Numbered from the stretch's first letter, positions 8,737-17,893 are shown. The stretch: DNA of 64,000 nucleotides from an uncultured Campylobacter sp. (GCF_937981295.1 NZ_CALJPC010000080.1:21466-85465); one strand, 5' to 3'. Translations and numbers: made by a program. The notes: generated from the sequence alone by a model not told the origin.

Positions 8737-10137
8737 ATGTTAAAAAAAGTCGCTATTTTAATAGCCTGTATCGCATCGTTCGCATTCGCAGAAATGCCCG
8801 CGCAACATGCGAATATGTCCGCGTCGGACGCGAACGTAAGCAATTCCGTAAACGTTAGTCTTACGAAAAATTTAAAGGTAAATAGGCAGCTTACGCCGCT
8901 AGCTAGACGCTGCGTCGAGTGCCATGCCGAAAAAACTCCGGGCGTCGTTGCGGATTGGAAGATGAGCCGCCACGCTCACGTAGGCGTTAGCTGTACCGAC
9001 TGCCACTCGCAGCCAGCAGATAGCCCTATGGCAGCTAAAGAGCCGCATCCGAAAGACACAGACAATCATATTTCGGTGCTAGTTAGCCCAAAAACTTGTG
9101 CCAAATGCCACAGCAACGAGGTTAAAGAGTTTGAAAACAGCGGTCACGCAAGAGGCGCTATGCAAATGCAAGCCAACAAAGGAATAGTTGATCTAATGTA
9201 TCACTACGAAGGACGTGATATCCCTGATCTTAAACATGCACCTGATATTACCGGCTGCTCTCAATGCCACGGTAGCGTCGTTAAAATGGATGAGCATAAC
9301 AAGCCTACCAAAGAGACCTGGCCCGTTTACGGCATCGGTACAGTTTATCCGGACGGTAGCGTAGGCGGATGCAAATCATGCCATTCTGGTCATAAATTTT
9401 CGATCGCCGAAGCTCGTAAGCCTGCTGCTTGCGCATCTTGCCACTTAGGACCTGATCATCCGGATATTGAAATTTACAATAACTCAATGCACGGACACGT
9501 ATTTAACGCTGAAGGCAATGAGTGGAAATTCGATAGCGCTCCTGGTACTTGGGCGGTTCCTGATTACCGCGCCCCTACATGCGCGACCTGCCATATGAGC
9601 GGCGGTGTTGGCGATTTAAACTCCACTCACAACGTATCTCAACGCTTGAAGTGGAATTTGTGGCAGCCTAAGAGCAATCTACGCACCGGCGGTAATGAGA
9701 CTGCGGTAAGCGAGTTTTTAAATACCGGCAAACTAAACGTCGGCAATCCTTTGGCAGGTAACCTAAACGGTCCTGAGGCGGCACGTGCCGAGATGAAGCA
9801 AGTATGCAAAGAGTGCCATGCAAGCACCCATACGAATAATTTCTTTGAGGTGGGCGATAAGCAGGTACTTCTATATAACGTTTACAACGACGAAGCGACT
9901 AAGATGCTAAAAGAGCTTAAGGAAAAGAAACTTCTAAAAGACGATCCTTGGGCGGATGCGTTCCAGCGAATCTACTATGTTTCATGGCACCACGAGGGTC
10001 GCAGAATGCGCCAAGGCGCGCTAATGGGCGGACCTGATTATTCGCATTGGCACGGCGTATTTGAGGTCAAAAACGACATTAGAGAGATGCGCGAAATCTA
10101 CGAGCGCCGCATCAAAACCGGCAAGATCGAGGAATAA
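8737..10137 (+). CDS. haoA: HaoA, epsilon-type octahaem hydroxylamine oxidoreductase
   Basis: A 466-residue periplasmic protein with a cleavable signal (ending SFAFAEM) and exactly eight CXXCH motifs: CVECH, CTDCH, CAKCH, CSQCH, CKSCH, CASCH, CATCH and CKECH. The C-terminal segment RQGALMGGPDYSHWHG is the HAO-family C-terminal signature. NrfA would have five haems with a CXXCK. Epsilonproteobacterial Hao has been described (Campylobacter, Caminibacter, Nautilia) as a reductase of nitrite and hydroxylamine that lacks the tyrosine-haem crosslink of nitrifier enzymes; whether this copy lacks that tyrosine needs an alignment. It would receive electrons from HaoC and produce ammonium. The start has AAAGGAGAAGC upstream, and a strong terminator follows at 10186. 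Confidence 0.92.
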   Translation: MLKKVAILIACIASFAFAEMPAQHANMSASDANVSNSVNVSLTKNLKVNRQLTPLARRCVECHAEKTPGVVADWKMSRHAHVGVSCTDCHSQPADSPMAAKEPHPKDTDNHISVLVSPKTCAKCHSNEVKEFENSGHARGAMQMQANKGIVDLMYHYEGRDIPDLKHAPDITGCSQCHGSVVKMDEHNKPTKETWPVYGIGTVYPDGSVGGCKSCHSGHKFSIAEARKPAACASCHLGPDHPDIEIYNNSMHGHVFNAEGNEWKFDSAPGTWAVPDYRAPTCATCHMSGGVGDLNSTHNVSQRLKWNLWQPKSNLRTGGNETAVSEFLNTGKLNVGNPLAGNLNGPEAARAEMKQVCKECHASTHTNNFFEVGDKQVLLYNVYNDEATKMLKELKEKKLLKDDPWADAFQRIYYVSWHHEGRRMRQGALMGGPDYSHWHGVFEVKNDIREMREIYERRIKTGKIEE

Positions 10138-10185
10138 TCCTTCTTAGTCTGCTAAATTTTGCCGGACTAAACAGATCAAGCTTGT

Positions 10186-10214
10186 AAGCCCCTGCACTTC
10201 GCAGGGGCTTTTTT
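10186..10214 (+). terminator. Rho-independent terminator after haoA
   Basis: A perfect 10-bp stem, AAGCCCCTGC / GCAGGGGCTT, with loop ACTTC and a run of six T (10209-10214). It closes the haoCA transcript and is the clearest terminator in the window. Confidence 0.92.
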
Positions 10215-10417
10215 GTTTGGATAAAATTTTGGAATTTTATTTTGTAATCCGCGCAAAGCCCATCGAAAATCGCCCCTAAAAGCCACTGCAAAATCACTAT
10301 CTAATTATTTAAGATTATTGAGAATTTATGACGGAAGTAGCTTATAAATTAGAGTAAATTTATCTCTTTGCAATCCAAAATTAGCTACAATCGCGCATAT
10401 CATTTAAAAGGAATTTT

Positions 10418-10834
10418 ATGGACAAGCAAACGGCATTAGACTTTTTGAGACTTCATCAGCCGATGCCTGCGCAGCTTTCAGATCAGCTCGCGGCAGAGTT
10501 TCGCGCGGTGCGGGAGTTTTTGCGTGATAATCCCTGCGACGAGGCGCTTGAGCCGCTTTTGCGCTCGCTAAACGAGGGCGACGGCGCAGGTGAATATCCG
10601 CTCGTGGACGAGGTATTGGGCGCGGCGGACGATGCTGCTGCGGTAGCTGCGATTAGAGCGGTCTTGGAGGATCCAAACACGGGCAGTGGAGCGCGATTTT
10701 GGGCGACGCTTTTTAGCGTGAGCTTCGTCCGTAAGGAGCTCATCGCAAGTCTGGAGACATCGCTTAAATACGCAAACGATGATTTGATCGAGCTTACGAA
10801 GGAGCAGATCGAAATGTTTAAGCAGCTGACGTAA
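10418..10834 (+). CDS. Small acidic helical protein, unknown (138 aa)
   Basis: No family recognised. The protein is acidic, Ala/Leu-rich and almost certainly all-helical, without a signal peptide or membrane segment, so it is probably cytoplasmic. The start follows AAAGGAATTTT. A TACAAT -10-like box lies near 10383. It is monocistronic. The pattern of short amphipathic helices (DEALEPLLRSLNEG, LIELTKEQIEMFKQL) would suit a HEAT-like or immunity-protein-like fold, but this is speculation. Confidence 0.65.
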   Translation: MDKQTALDFLRLHQPMPAQLSDQLAAEFRAVREFLRDNPCDEALEPLLRSLNEGDGAGEYPLVDEVLGAADDAAAVAAIRAVLEDPNTGSGARFWATLFSVSFVRKELIASLETSLKYANDDLIELTKEQIEMFKQLT

Positions 10835-12080
10835 AGCTAGCTGCGTAACTTATAGTTGCGCCTTACTCGCCAGATTGTGCTGTTACAAAGCAAATCTAAA
10901 TTTATAAAAATCGGCTTAATCGCAGGCTGCTTTTAAATTTTAAAATTTTGCGGTCGCTTAAAATTTTTTAGAGGCTACGATTACGAAAGAGACGCACTTT
11001 ATTTTCTATGGGCTGTGACAGGCGCCCTGTGCGAGGGTTGCTATCGGCAAAGATATAGCGTCGCCGCTAAGTGCGAGCGGCGCAGGCACCGAGAGATATG
11101 CGCCTAGGCAAGGGTAGAAATTTCACGGCGTCGTTTGAAGTAAAATTTTAAATCTGTGGGCTTGTGATAGAATTTAAGTCGTAATAATGAAGCAGAATTT
11201 AATATGCGGCGAGTTCGCCGCTGAAATTTTAAGATTACGTCGCGCAGTGACGAGATTTTGCTCGGTGCAATCCGTACGAAATTTTAAGCCGTAAAGATAA
11301 AGCGGAATTTCTCATACGTGATTTTTTGAGACGAAATTTTAAGTAATGAGTTTGAAGCGGAATTTTAAGGTGCGAGTTAGAGACTATAAATTCGCACCGC
11401 CGATAGAGGATACCGCGCCTTTTTGTGGGCTGAGAACTTCGACCGCGCAACAAAGAATTCCACGCCATTTCGCACTACAGCTATGGATCTCGACCACGCA
11501 GTGAGCAAGGTTGCGCTGCGCTATGCGACTAAGGATACTGCGCCATTTCGCAAGCGATCTTGTAGCGAGATTAGGCTATGAGCCTTGACGCACGACATAG
11601 AAATTTGCATGGTGTGATCCGTGCAGGATTAGATGGCGCAGATTTTGCGCCTCCATCTGCACCGCCAAAAAATTCTACCGAGCGGAGTTGTGATCTAGAA
11701 ATTTTGCAGCGGCACGAAATCTTCTAGCGCGGATTTTGAGCTTGCGTAAAATTTCGCACCGCTAGCATGTGAGAGACCTGAAATTTTAAATTGCATGTCA
11801 CTTTAAAATTTTAAACTTATGAATTTGACCCGCACTTACTTTTAAATCCTAATTCCACACCATGTTTGGCGATGAAATTTTAAAATTTCATCGCGCCAAG
11901 AGCAGCTCGATCAATCGGCGGACGCAGTAAAAATAAGATAGATAAAATGCATCAGCGCGTGAAGCGGGGCTAAATTTAAATCGCTGGCTAAATTTTAAAG
12001 CGTGGCCTAGATCGCCTGCGGGCGCTCGACCTCGGCTTTAAAATAGTTAAATTTAGCTCTGCGCCCGCGAGACGCTTCGG
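10835..12080. other. 1.2-kb spacer without supported genes
   Basis: Short frames exist but none has a ribosome binding site together with plausible composition. The stretch is a chain of unrelated GC-rich words punctuated every 30-60 bases by AAATTT, GAATTT or AAAATTTTAA (for example near 11145, 11195, 11228, 11281, 11305, 11335, 11360). No tRNA-like or Rfam-like structure was recognised. It may be decayed coding sequence or a site of hexamer accumulation. Confidence 0.5.
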
Positions 12081-12299
12081 CTACCTGATTTTTGCGGTGC
12101 CGAAGCAAAGTCCGTTTTCGTTGCACTGCATATTTTCTATCTGCGGATCCTCGCTTTCGCCGCAAATTTGGATCATCTGATGCGACGCCTCGTCCATTTT
12201 GGGCTCGCTGCAATGCGAAACGCCGGGCTCTGGATGCTCAGGATTGGAGCAAGCGCATACAAACAGCGCTGCGCAGGCGAATAAGAGGGAGTTTTTCAT
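12081..12299 (-). CDS. Small cysteine-rich lipoprotein (72 aa)
   Basis: A short lipoprotein: hydrophobic leader then FVCAC, with the lipobox cysteine near residue 17. The mature 55 residues are acidic and hold four further cysteines (HCSEP, ICGES, MQCNE, LCFG), suggesting disulfides or metal binding. Start supported by AAAAGGA about six bases upstream. It stands alone and divergently from the Met/His-tailed membrane protein at 12610. Function unknown. Confidence 0.7.
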   Translation of the reverse strand: MKNSLLFACAALFVCACSNPEHPEPGVSHCSEPKMDEASHQMIQICGESEDPQIENMQCNENGLCFGTAKIR

Positions 12300-12510
12300 T
12301 CTGAATCCTTTTAAAAAATTTTGTAATTCTATCTTTGCAAAGCTGAAATTTTACGGAATTTAAAGCGTTTTGGCTAAATTTAATGCATCTGCTTTTGCAA
12401 ATATAAATTTTCTAAATTTCACGTTAGATACGAAGAGGCGGCGTGCGAGGCGAGATAAATTTAATATTTGTGAGCGAGTTTTAAGACGCAGCCCAAATCG
12501 TTTTACGGAA

Positions 12511-12542
12511 AGATAAGATTAAAGGCGCACTTAATCTTATCT
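12511..12542. promoter_or_regulatory. Perfect 12-bp inverted repeat upstream of 12610
   Basis: AGATAAGATTAA and its exact complement, separated by AGGCGCAC. It sits 68 bases upstream of the start of the Met/His-rich membrane protein and about 30 bases upstream of a TAGAAT -10-like element (12573-12578). It could be an operator or a terminator-like hairpin with a weak T stretch after it. Confidence 0.55.
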
Positions 12543-12609
12543 ATTGTTTTAAAATTTTTTACCGAAAGCTGCTAGAATTACGCCCTTTAAACCAAAATAA
12601 GGAGAAAAC

Positions 12610-13215
12610 ATGGCAATGACGAATTACATGGAACTTTTGATGGCAAATCAGCCGTGGAATTTGATTTTATTTATGGCGGTGCCGATGGGCTTAGCAGAAG
12701 CGATAGTAGCGAGCGAATTTTTTAGCTTGTACCGCGCGAAGGAGGGCTCTTTGGCGCTAAAAATCAATAAATGCCTTAGCATCATTCTCGGCGCTTATTT
12801 TACGATATTAATCATTTACGTAGCGGTTAAAATTTTGCCCGCTATTCATTTACGTGGCGCTGCGGACACCTTAGCTTTGGCGGCATACGTAGCGGCGGCG
12901 CTGCCTGCGCTGGTGCTGCTACTTTTGGAGCTCGGAGTTATCGCAAAAGGAGCGGAATTTAGAGCTAGGCTTAAATTTCATTTCTTGGCGCTGATTGTAT
13001 TTTTGGTGCTAGGACACGTCGCGATGATTTTTGGAATGACCGATCCCGGTATGAGCGGCATGGATCATTCTATGATGGATCATGGCTCGATGAGCGGGAT
13101 GAGCCACGATATGGGTTCGATGGAGGGGATGGATCATTCGCATATGAATCATGGCTCGATGGAGAACATGGATCACGGTGGCATGGATCACTCAAAGATG
13201 GAGCATTCGCATTAA
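12610..13215 (+). CDS. Four-helix membrane protein with Met/His-rich tail, probably copper-related
   Basis: The first 135 residues form about four membrane helices (LILFMAVPMGLAEAIVAS; IILGAYFTILIIYVAVKIL; ALAAYVAAALPALVLLLLEL; FHFLALIVFLVLGHVAMIFG). From about residue 140 the protein becomes a periplasmic or cytoplasmic tail of repeating MDHSMMDHG-, MDHSHMNHG- and MDHGGMDHS-like units. Such Met/His tails bind Cu(I)/Cu(II) or Ag(I). Related Met/His-tailed proteins sit in copper-resistance loci. The NosL protein at 43562 carries a tail of the same style. Start supported by AAGGAGAAAAC. A 12-bp palindrome upstream suggests metal- or redox-responsive control. Confidence 0.75.
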   Translation: MAMTNYMELLMANQPWNLILFMAVPMGLAEAIVASEFFSLYRAKEGSLALKINKCLSIILGAYFTILIIYVAVKILPAIHLRGAADTLALAAYVAAALPALVLLLLELGVIAKGAEFRARLKFHFLALIVFLVLGHVAMIFGMTDPGMSGMDHSMMDHGSMSGMSHDMGSMEGMDHSHMNHGSMENMDHGGMDHSKMEHSH

Positions 13216-13612
13216 CTTTTAGCATGCTCAGCTTGGGCTAAATTTTAAAATTCTATCTCGCCGATAGCGCGGGGTTGATAAATACTTCATGATTTGATTG
13301 CCTTTCGTCTGCGAAATGCATATGCAAGCCCCTCTAAAATAGAATTTTACTGCCTTTCATCTGTCGCCTACGAGGTGGTAAAATTTAATATCAAGCTTAT
13401 CGCCCTGCCTTTTTATGTTCTTGTGATATTTTTATTCGACTTATGCAGACGTAAAGCTCACGTATAGGTAGTTTCCAGTTTAAATTTACGTGTGAACCAC
13501 TTTGGTATATTTTTTAACGTTAGTTTAATGCTAAATTTATATAATCTAAGTCTAGTTATATTTTAAGAGGCGATTAAGAATGAAATGCGCTAAGTTTGGA
13601 GGCGGATAGAGA
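13216..13612. other. Spacer with mccRS promoter region
   Basis: About 400 bases without a gene. The distal part contains TTAACGTTAGTTTAA at about 13513-13527 and a TATATAAT at 13538-13545, the likely -10 region of mccRS, 68-75 bases before the mccR start. Confidence 0.5.
13540..13545 (+). promoter_or_regulatory. -10 element TATAAT of mccRS
   Basis: A perfect TATAAT in an AT-rich stretch; the palindromic core TAACGTTA at about 13514-13521 lies just upstream at a position suited to a regulator. Confidence 0.5.
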
Positions 13613-14302
13613 ATGCAAGATTACGAATTATTGGACGTTTTGTCCAATAAAAGGGTTCTTTGCCTGGAGGATGAGCCCGGGATTTTAAAAAATATAACCG
13701 AATCGCTACAGCTGTTTTTCGGCGAAGTAGTGGGGGTTAAGGACGGGCTGGAGGCGCTTGATGAGGCGATGAGCGGCTCGTACGACGCGCTGGTTTTTGA
13801 TATCGGCGTGCCGCATATGGACGGGCTTGAGGTCGTTAAAAAGATCCGTGCCGCGGGTATCGGCGTGCCGATCGTGATACTTTCGAGCCACACCGAGCAG
13901 GAGTATCTGTGGCGGGCGGTGGAGCTTAAGATCACTAGGTATCTGCCTAAGCCGTACGACAAAAACGCCTTTATAAAGGCGCTGCAAGACGTTGCGGCGG
14001 AGCTGATAAATCACGCGCCGATATTTAGCATAAGCAGTGAGCTGAAGTATGATTTTGCCAAAAAGATCATCTACGTCAAAGACAGCGCCTGTCATCTTTC
14101 CAAAAGCGAGAGCAAGCTTTTGGAGTACTTCTTAGCGCGCAAAAATCAAACCGTAACCTACGAGCAGCTATTCAACTATATGTGGGAGTTCGAGCAGCCC
14201 AGCAAGGAGGCGATCAAGGCGATCGTCAAAGAGCTACGCCGCAAGATCGGCAAGGACGTGATCAAAAATTTATATGCGGTGGGGTATCTCTTTGAAGTAT
14301 AA
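13613..14302 (+). CDS. mccR: MccR, OmpR-type response regulator
   Basis: A 229-residue two-domain regulator. The receiver domain has the acidic pair E19/D20, the phospho-acceptor D63 in LVFDIGVPHMDG and K114 in YLPKPYD. The C-terminal winged-helix effector (about residues 140-229) includes LSKSESKLLEYFLARKNQTV and the recognition part EAIKAIVKELRRKIG. It is the first gene of a pair with the haem-containing kinase, directly upstream of mccA. In Wolinella succinogenes the mcc cluster is controlled by an equivalent MccRS pair, so this should switch on sulfite respiration. Start supported by GGAGG nine bases upstream. Confidence 0.88.
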   Translation: MQDYELLDVLSNKRVLCLEDEPGILKNITESLQLFFGEVVGVKDGLEALDEAMSGSYDALVFDIGVPHMDGLEVVKKIRAAGIGVPIVILSSHTEQEYLWRAVELKITRYLPKPYDKNAFIKALQDVAAELINHAPIFSISSELKYDFAKKIIYVKDSACHLSKSESKLLEYFLARKNQTVTYEQLFNYMWEFEQPSKEAIKAIVKELRRKIGKDVIKNLYAVGYLFEV

Positions 14303-15710
14303 ATTTAAATTTATCGTAGCGCTTTTCGTGCTGCTATATATCGTAATTACGGCTTTGGTTTTTAACTTCTACCGCGAGCTTGCGCTAAAGGACACGAGGC
14401 GCGAGGCGTTTTATATCCTAGATACGATGAATGCGGTGCGCGATTACGTCTCGACCGTGCAGCGCCCGCTAATAAACGAGCTTAAAGAGAAAAAGCTTCT
14501 AAGCGAGGATTTTTTCGATCCGAGGCTAATGTCCTCGACCTACATAACGCGCGAAATTTATAAAATTCAGCTCGCCAAAAATCACATCAACTACGACTAC
14601 AAGCTCGTCGCCACCGATCCACTCAATCCCGAGCACGAAGGAAGCGAGTTTGAGAATGAAATTTTAGAGGGCTTTAAAGAAAACAGATATAAAGAATACT
14701 CCAGAGTCATCTATGATAAAGGTGGCGCCTCATATCTTTTGAGCCTGCCGATAACAAACTCTCAGCCTTCGTGCACTGAGTGCCACAGCATCAACGCAGC
14801 GCCTAAAAAGATGCAAGAGCTCTACGGCGATGTGGGAAATTTCAAAGGCGACCTGGGCGATACGATCGCGATGATAAGCTTTAAAATTCCGATAAAAAGC
14901 ATTCTGCTTTATCACACCAAAGAGTTTGTCGTTAGTGGTCTAAGCTTGCTTGTGGTGTTTTTGATCTGCATATTTTGTATCTATAAAATTCACAAAAAAA
15001 ACGCGACTTTAAAGATGCAGACTCAGCTTTTACTGATAAATCAAAGCCGCCTCGCGCTCATGGGCGAGATGATCGGCAATATCTCGCACCAGTGGCGCCA
15101 GCCACTATCGCAGATCAGCTCTACGCTCATAAATTTAGAGCTTTACAACGAGCGAGGCAAGCTCTCAAAAGAAAGGCTCGAAGACGGCATAAAAGACGCG
15201 GGCGAGCAGGTGAAATTTATGAGCGATACGATCGAGGATTTTAAAAATTTCTTCAATCCGAATATGCCGAAGAGGGAATTTAACGCCAGCGAGGCGATCG
15301 AGCAGGCGCGTAAAATTTTAAACGCCTCGCTTAAAAAACACGTCATCGACATAAGCGTGCGGATAGAGGAAAATTTCACGCTTTACGGCAACGTAAACGA
15401 GCTAATCCAGGTGATCATAAATATCATAAATAACGCAAAGGAGGCGTTTTTGGACGTACCGCTTAAACGGCGCGAGATTAAAATCCGCTCGTTTTTAAAA
15501 CAGGGCGAGCGGGTAATCACGATCGAAAATAACGCAAGCCGCATCGACGAAGCGCAGCTAGATAAAATTTTTGAGCCGCACTTTACGACAAAACAGCAGG
15601 GCAGCGGGCTAGGGCTATATATGAGCAAGATGATAATCGAAAAAAACGGAGGGAGCATAAGCGCTGCAAATTCCGACGAAGGCGCGATATTTACGATCTC
15701 TTTTCGTTAA
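14274..15710 (+). CDS. mccS: MccS, sensor histidine kinase with periplasmic haem-binding domain
   Basis: A 478-residue kinase: helix one (FIVALFVLLYIVITALVFNF), a periplasmic domain of about 190 residues resembling the DUF3365/Tll0287-type sensor, helix two near residue 230, then the kinase core. The periplasmic part contains a haem c motif, SCTECHS, near residue 166, so the sensor may bind haem. The phospho-acceptor is H272 in GNISHQWRQPL, the H-box variant common in Campylobacterota. The ATPase domain has NAKEAF and GSGLGLYMSKMI. The reading frame overlaps mccR by 29 bases; a TTG at 14292 after the mccR recognition helix is an alternative start. The partner is MccR. The ligand (sulfite or redox state) is inferred. 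Confidence 0.88.
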   Translation: MRWGISLKYKFKFIVALFVLLYIVITALVFNFYRELALKDTRREAFYILDTMNAVRDYVSTVQRPLINELKEKKLLSEDFFDPRLMSSTYITREIYKIQLAKNHINYDYKLVATDPLNPEHEGSEFENEILEGFKENRYKEYSRVIYDKGGASYLLSLPITNSQPSCTECHSINAAPKKMQELYGDVGNFKGDLGDTIAMISFKIPIKSILLYHTKEFVVSGLSLLVVFLICIFCIYKIHKKNATLKMQTQLLLINQSRLALMGEMIGNISHQWRQPLSQISSTLINLELYNERGKLSKERLEDGIKDAGEQVKFMSDTIEDFKNFFNPNMPKREFNASEAIEQARKILNASLKKHVIDISVRIEENFTLYGNVNELIQVIINIINNAKEAFLDVPLKRREIKIRSFLKQGERVITIENNASRIDEAQLDKIFEPHFTTKQQGSGLGLYMSKMIIEKNGGSISAANSDEGAIFTISFR

Positions 15711-15756
15711 ATTTAGACTTCATTAAATTTCTCCCTTTTTCACCCTTTTTTGTTGA

Positions 15757-15762
15757 TATTAT
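15757..15762 (+). promoter_or_regulatory. Possible -10 element of the mccA operon
   Basis: TATTAT in the 104-base gap between mccS and mccA, 53 bases before the mccA start, preceded by a T/C-rich run. A separate promoter here would allow induced mccA expression independent of mccRS. Confidence 0.35.
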
Positions 15763-15814
15763 TTCGAGCGTAGAACTTTGCTAATTTAAAATTTCGATTT
15801 TCAAAGGAGGAGCC

Positions 15815-17890
15815 ATGAAAAAATGGAATAAGATGCTACTAGGCGCGCTAGCCTGTATTAGCATTTTTGCCGCAGGAGCCTGTGCTGATGAAGGCATGGG
15901 GCATGAGATGGAAATGTCGCAAAAATCGCGCGACGTCATCGCAAATCCTAAGGGCACGTTGCAAAGCAGAGGCGTCATATCCTTGCAGGACTACGTCGTA
16001 GAAGAGCGAGAGATGTATGACTGGCTATTTAAAAATCACCCGATTTTTACCAAATACGGCGGTAAGACGGTCGGTAAGATGGATGTACATGACCGAGGTT
16101 TGGAGTGGCTTGCGGAAGGTCATGGATTTGACTTTTCAAAGGCGAGTAAAAGAGACGACGGCAAGGGCTATAGCTCTATGATGTATAGAATCCCTGCGGG
16201 CTCTTCTTTGCAATTTCCGAATAAATTCATAGGTCCTGAAAAATGCGGCGAGTGCCACCCCGCGCAGTATGAGACATGGAGCAGATCGCGCCACGCCACT
16301 ACTATCCGCTTCCCGGGCGAGCACCCGGAGGTTAATAACAACCTAACCGATCCTGTATTTAGCCCAGATACGGCGTCGATCCTTCCAAAAGGTATTACCC
16401 CTGACGTAATTTATGCGACCGTGGGACATCTAAGGACAAAATTTGGCTACGTAGATGCGTGGCTTCTACGCGGAACCTATCATGTAGAGGGCGGCTTGCT
16501 AAGAGATGGCACCGGTCAAATCGTAGCCGGTGGCAACCAATTCCAAAGGACTTGGGCGTTAAATTTAGACGATGAGACGGTCAAAAAGATCAAAAAGATC
16601 GTTCCGGAATTCCCGGGTACGCTTGAGGAATACGGCGATAACGGTGGTTACGTAAGAGGTCTTGCGTCATATGCTGCGAAATACAAAAAATCGATGTTTT
16701 TCCAAGCAAACAGCTCGTATTGCGAAGTCTGCCACCCATTCAAATTCGATTTTAAAACTAAGAAAGAATTTTACGCCGCTTTGGGTAACGCAAAAGAGCT
16801 TCAAAAGCACACTATCTCCAAGGGTATCACCTGTGAAGAGTGCCATGGAGCGGGCGGTCACCTTGACGGCGCTACAAATTTTAGAACCTCAAACTGCGAA
16901 CGCTGCCACCAAAGATTTAACTATAGCCCTGATTTAGCTCGTGCTAATCCACTAAACAACGGAAATCCCGATCTATCTCTTAGCTCTAAATTTAAATCTA
17001 TGGGACCAGGATGTGGCTCTGAAGGCTCTCAGTCCTACTTCACCGCTCACTACGAGAAGGGTATGCGCTGCGTAACCTGCCACGATCCGCACGATAACAC
17101 CGGACCGGTAGTTGGTGATAAAACCGTCAAGGGCGTAAATTATAACTCAGAGCAGGGCTATTTGAGCGCGTTTTATACAAAGCCTAAGATCACAAAAGAG
17201 TGCAAAGATTGCCACCAAGAGCAAGCCTACATCGCTGCAAGAGCCGATACGCATAAAGACAATACCTGCGCATCTTGCCACATGCCGTTTATGATGAGCT
17301 GCGAGAACTTCTACGCTATTCAGTTTCAAGACAACGCGGGATTCGATACTCAAAGAAGATCTCACATCTGGAAGATCGACATCGATCCTGCTAGAAAATC
17401 TCTAGTCGCAGGCGATGCCGCTAAAGGTCCAAGAGATGCGAAAGATTGGCACTTCCAAAGAAATAAAGAGGGACGAAATTTCGTCGATCTTATGTGGTCG
17501 TGCGCGAGAACCTCGTGGGCTGATAAAGATATGCAAGATACCAAAGGCTGCCATAGTCCAGTCGTCTCCGAGCTAAAAGAGACGCTTCACTTCAAGAACC
17601 AAAAGCAGGTTTACGATGAGGTTATGGGCTGGCAAACTCCGATTAAGAGCGACTTCTCGCAAGTTAAGATCGGTATTCAAGGAATTTACTCTATCCTTGA
17701 GACTAAAAAGCTTAACTCCAGCGACAAAACTCGCGTTTACGAGCTAATAGAAAAAGCTCAAGACACCGTCGATCTTATCGAAAAAGACGGCTCATGGGGA
17801 ATGCATGGCTTTAAATATACTAAGCAAAGGCTAGAAGCCGCTAAAGAGTATATCAAAGAGGCTCAAAGAATTTTAAATAATAATTTATAA
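15815..17890 (+). CDS. mccA: MccA, octahaem c-copper sulfite reductase
   Basis: A 691-residue periplasmic enzyme reducing sulfite to sulfide with six electrons. The signal peptide ends near AGACADEG. There are seven CXXCH motifs (CGECH at residue 144, then CEVCH, CEECH, CERCH, CVTCH, CKDCH, CASCH) and the unusual eighth site CX15CH starting at C563 and ending with GCH at 579-580, which is the hallmark of MccA. Apart from haem cysteines, the mature protein has two cysteines, C400 (GPGCGSEG) and C496 (MMSCENF); in the Wolinella enzyme a Cu(I) near the active-site haem is held by two cysteines, and these are the evident equivalents. The special haem site needs CcsA1, encoded downstream. Start supported by AAAGGAGGA. 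A hairpin follows the gene. Confidence 0.97.
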   Translation: MKKWNKMLLGALACISIFAAGACADEGMGHEMEMSQKSRDVIANPKGTLQSRGVISLQDYVVEEREMYDWLFKNHPIFTKYGGKTVGKMDVHDRGLEWLAEGHGFDFSKASKRDDGKGYSSMMYRIPAGSSLQFPNKFIGPEKCGECHPAQYETWSRSRHATTIRFPGEHPEVNNNLTDPVFSPDTASILPKGITPDVIYATVGHLRTKFGYVDAWLLRGTYHVEGGLLRDGTGQIVAGGNQFQRTWALNLDDETVKKIKKIVPEFPGTLEEYGDNGGYVRGLASYAAKYKKSMFFQANSSYCEVCHPFKFDFKTKKEFYAALGNAKELQKHTISKGITCEECHGAGGHLDGATNFRTSNCERCHQRFNYSPDLARANPLNNGNPDLSLSSKFKSMGPGCGSEGSQSYFTAHYEKGMRCVTCHDPHDNTGPVVGDKTVKGVNYNSEQGYLSAFYTKPKITKECKDCHQEQAYIAARADTHKDNTCASCHMPFMMSCENFYAIQFQDNAGFDTQRRSHIWKIDIDPARKSLVAGDAAKGPRDAKDWHFQRNKEGRNFVDLMWSCARTSWADKDMQDTKGCHSPVVSELKETLHFKNQKQVYDEVMGWQTPIKSDFSQVKIGIQGIYSILETKKLNSSDKTRVYELIEKAQDTVDLIEKDGSWGMHGFKYTKQRLEAAKEYIKEAQRILNNNL

Positions 17891-17893
17891 TTC

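Noticed and set aside
8169..10137. NrfH-NrfA nitrite reductase
   Set aside because: The large cytochrome has eight CXXCH, no CXXCK and an HAO-type C-terminus; NrfA has five haems. It is assigned to the Hao family.
10835..12080. Possible decayed genes or a tRNA in the 1.2-kb spacer
   Set aside because: No cloverleaf, no conserved motif and no coherent series of frames were found.
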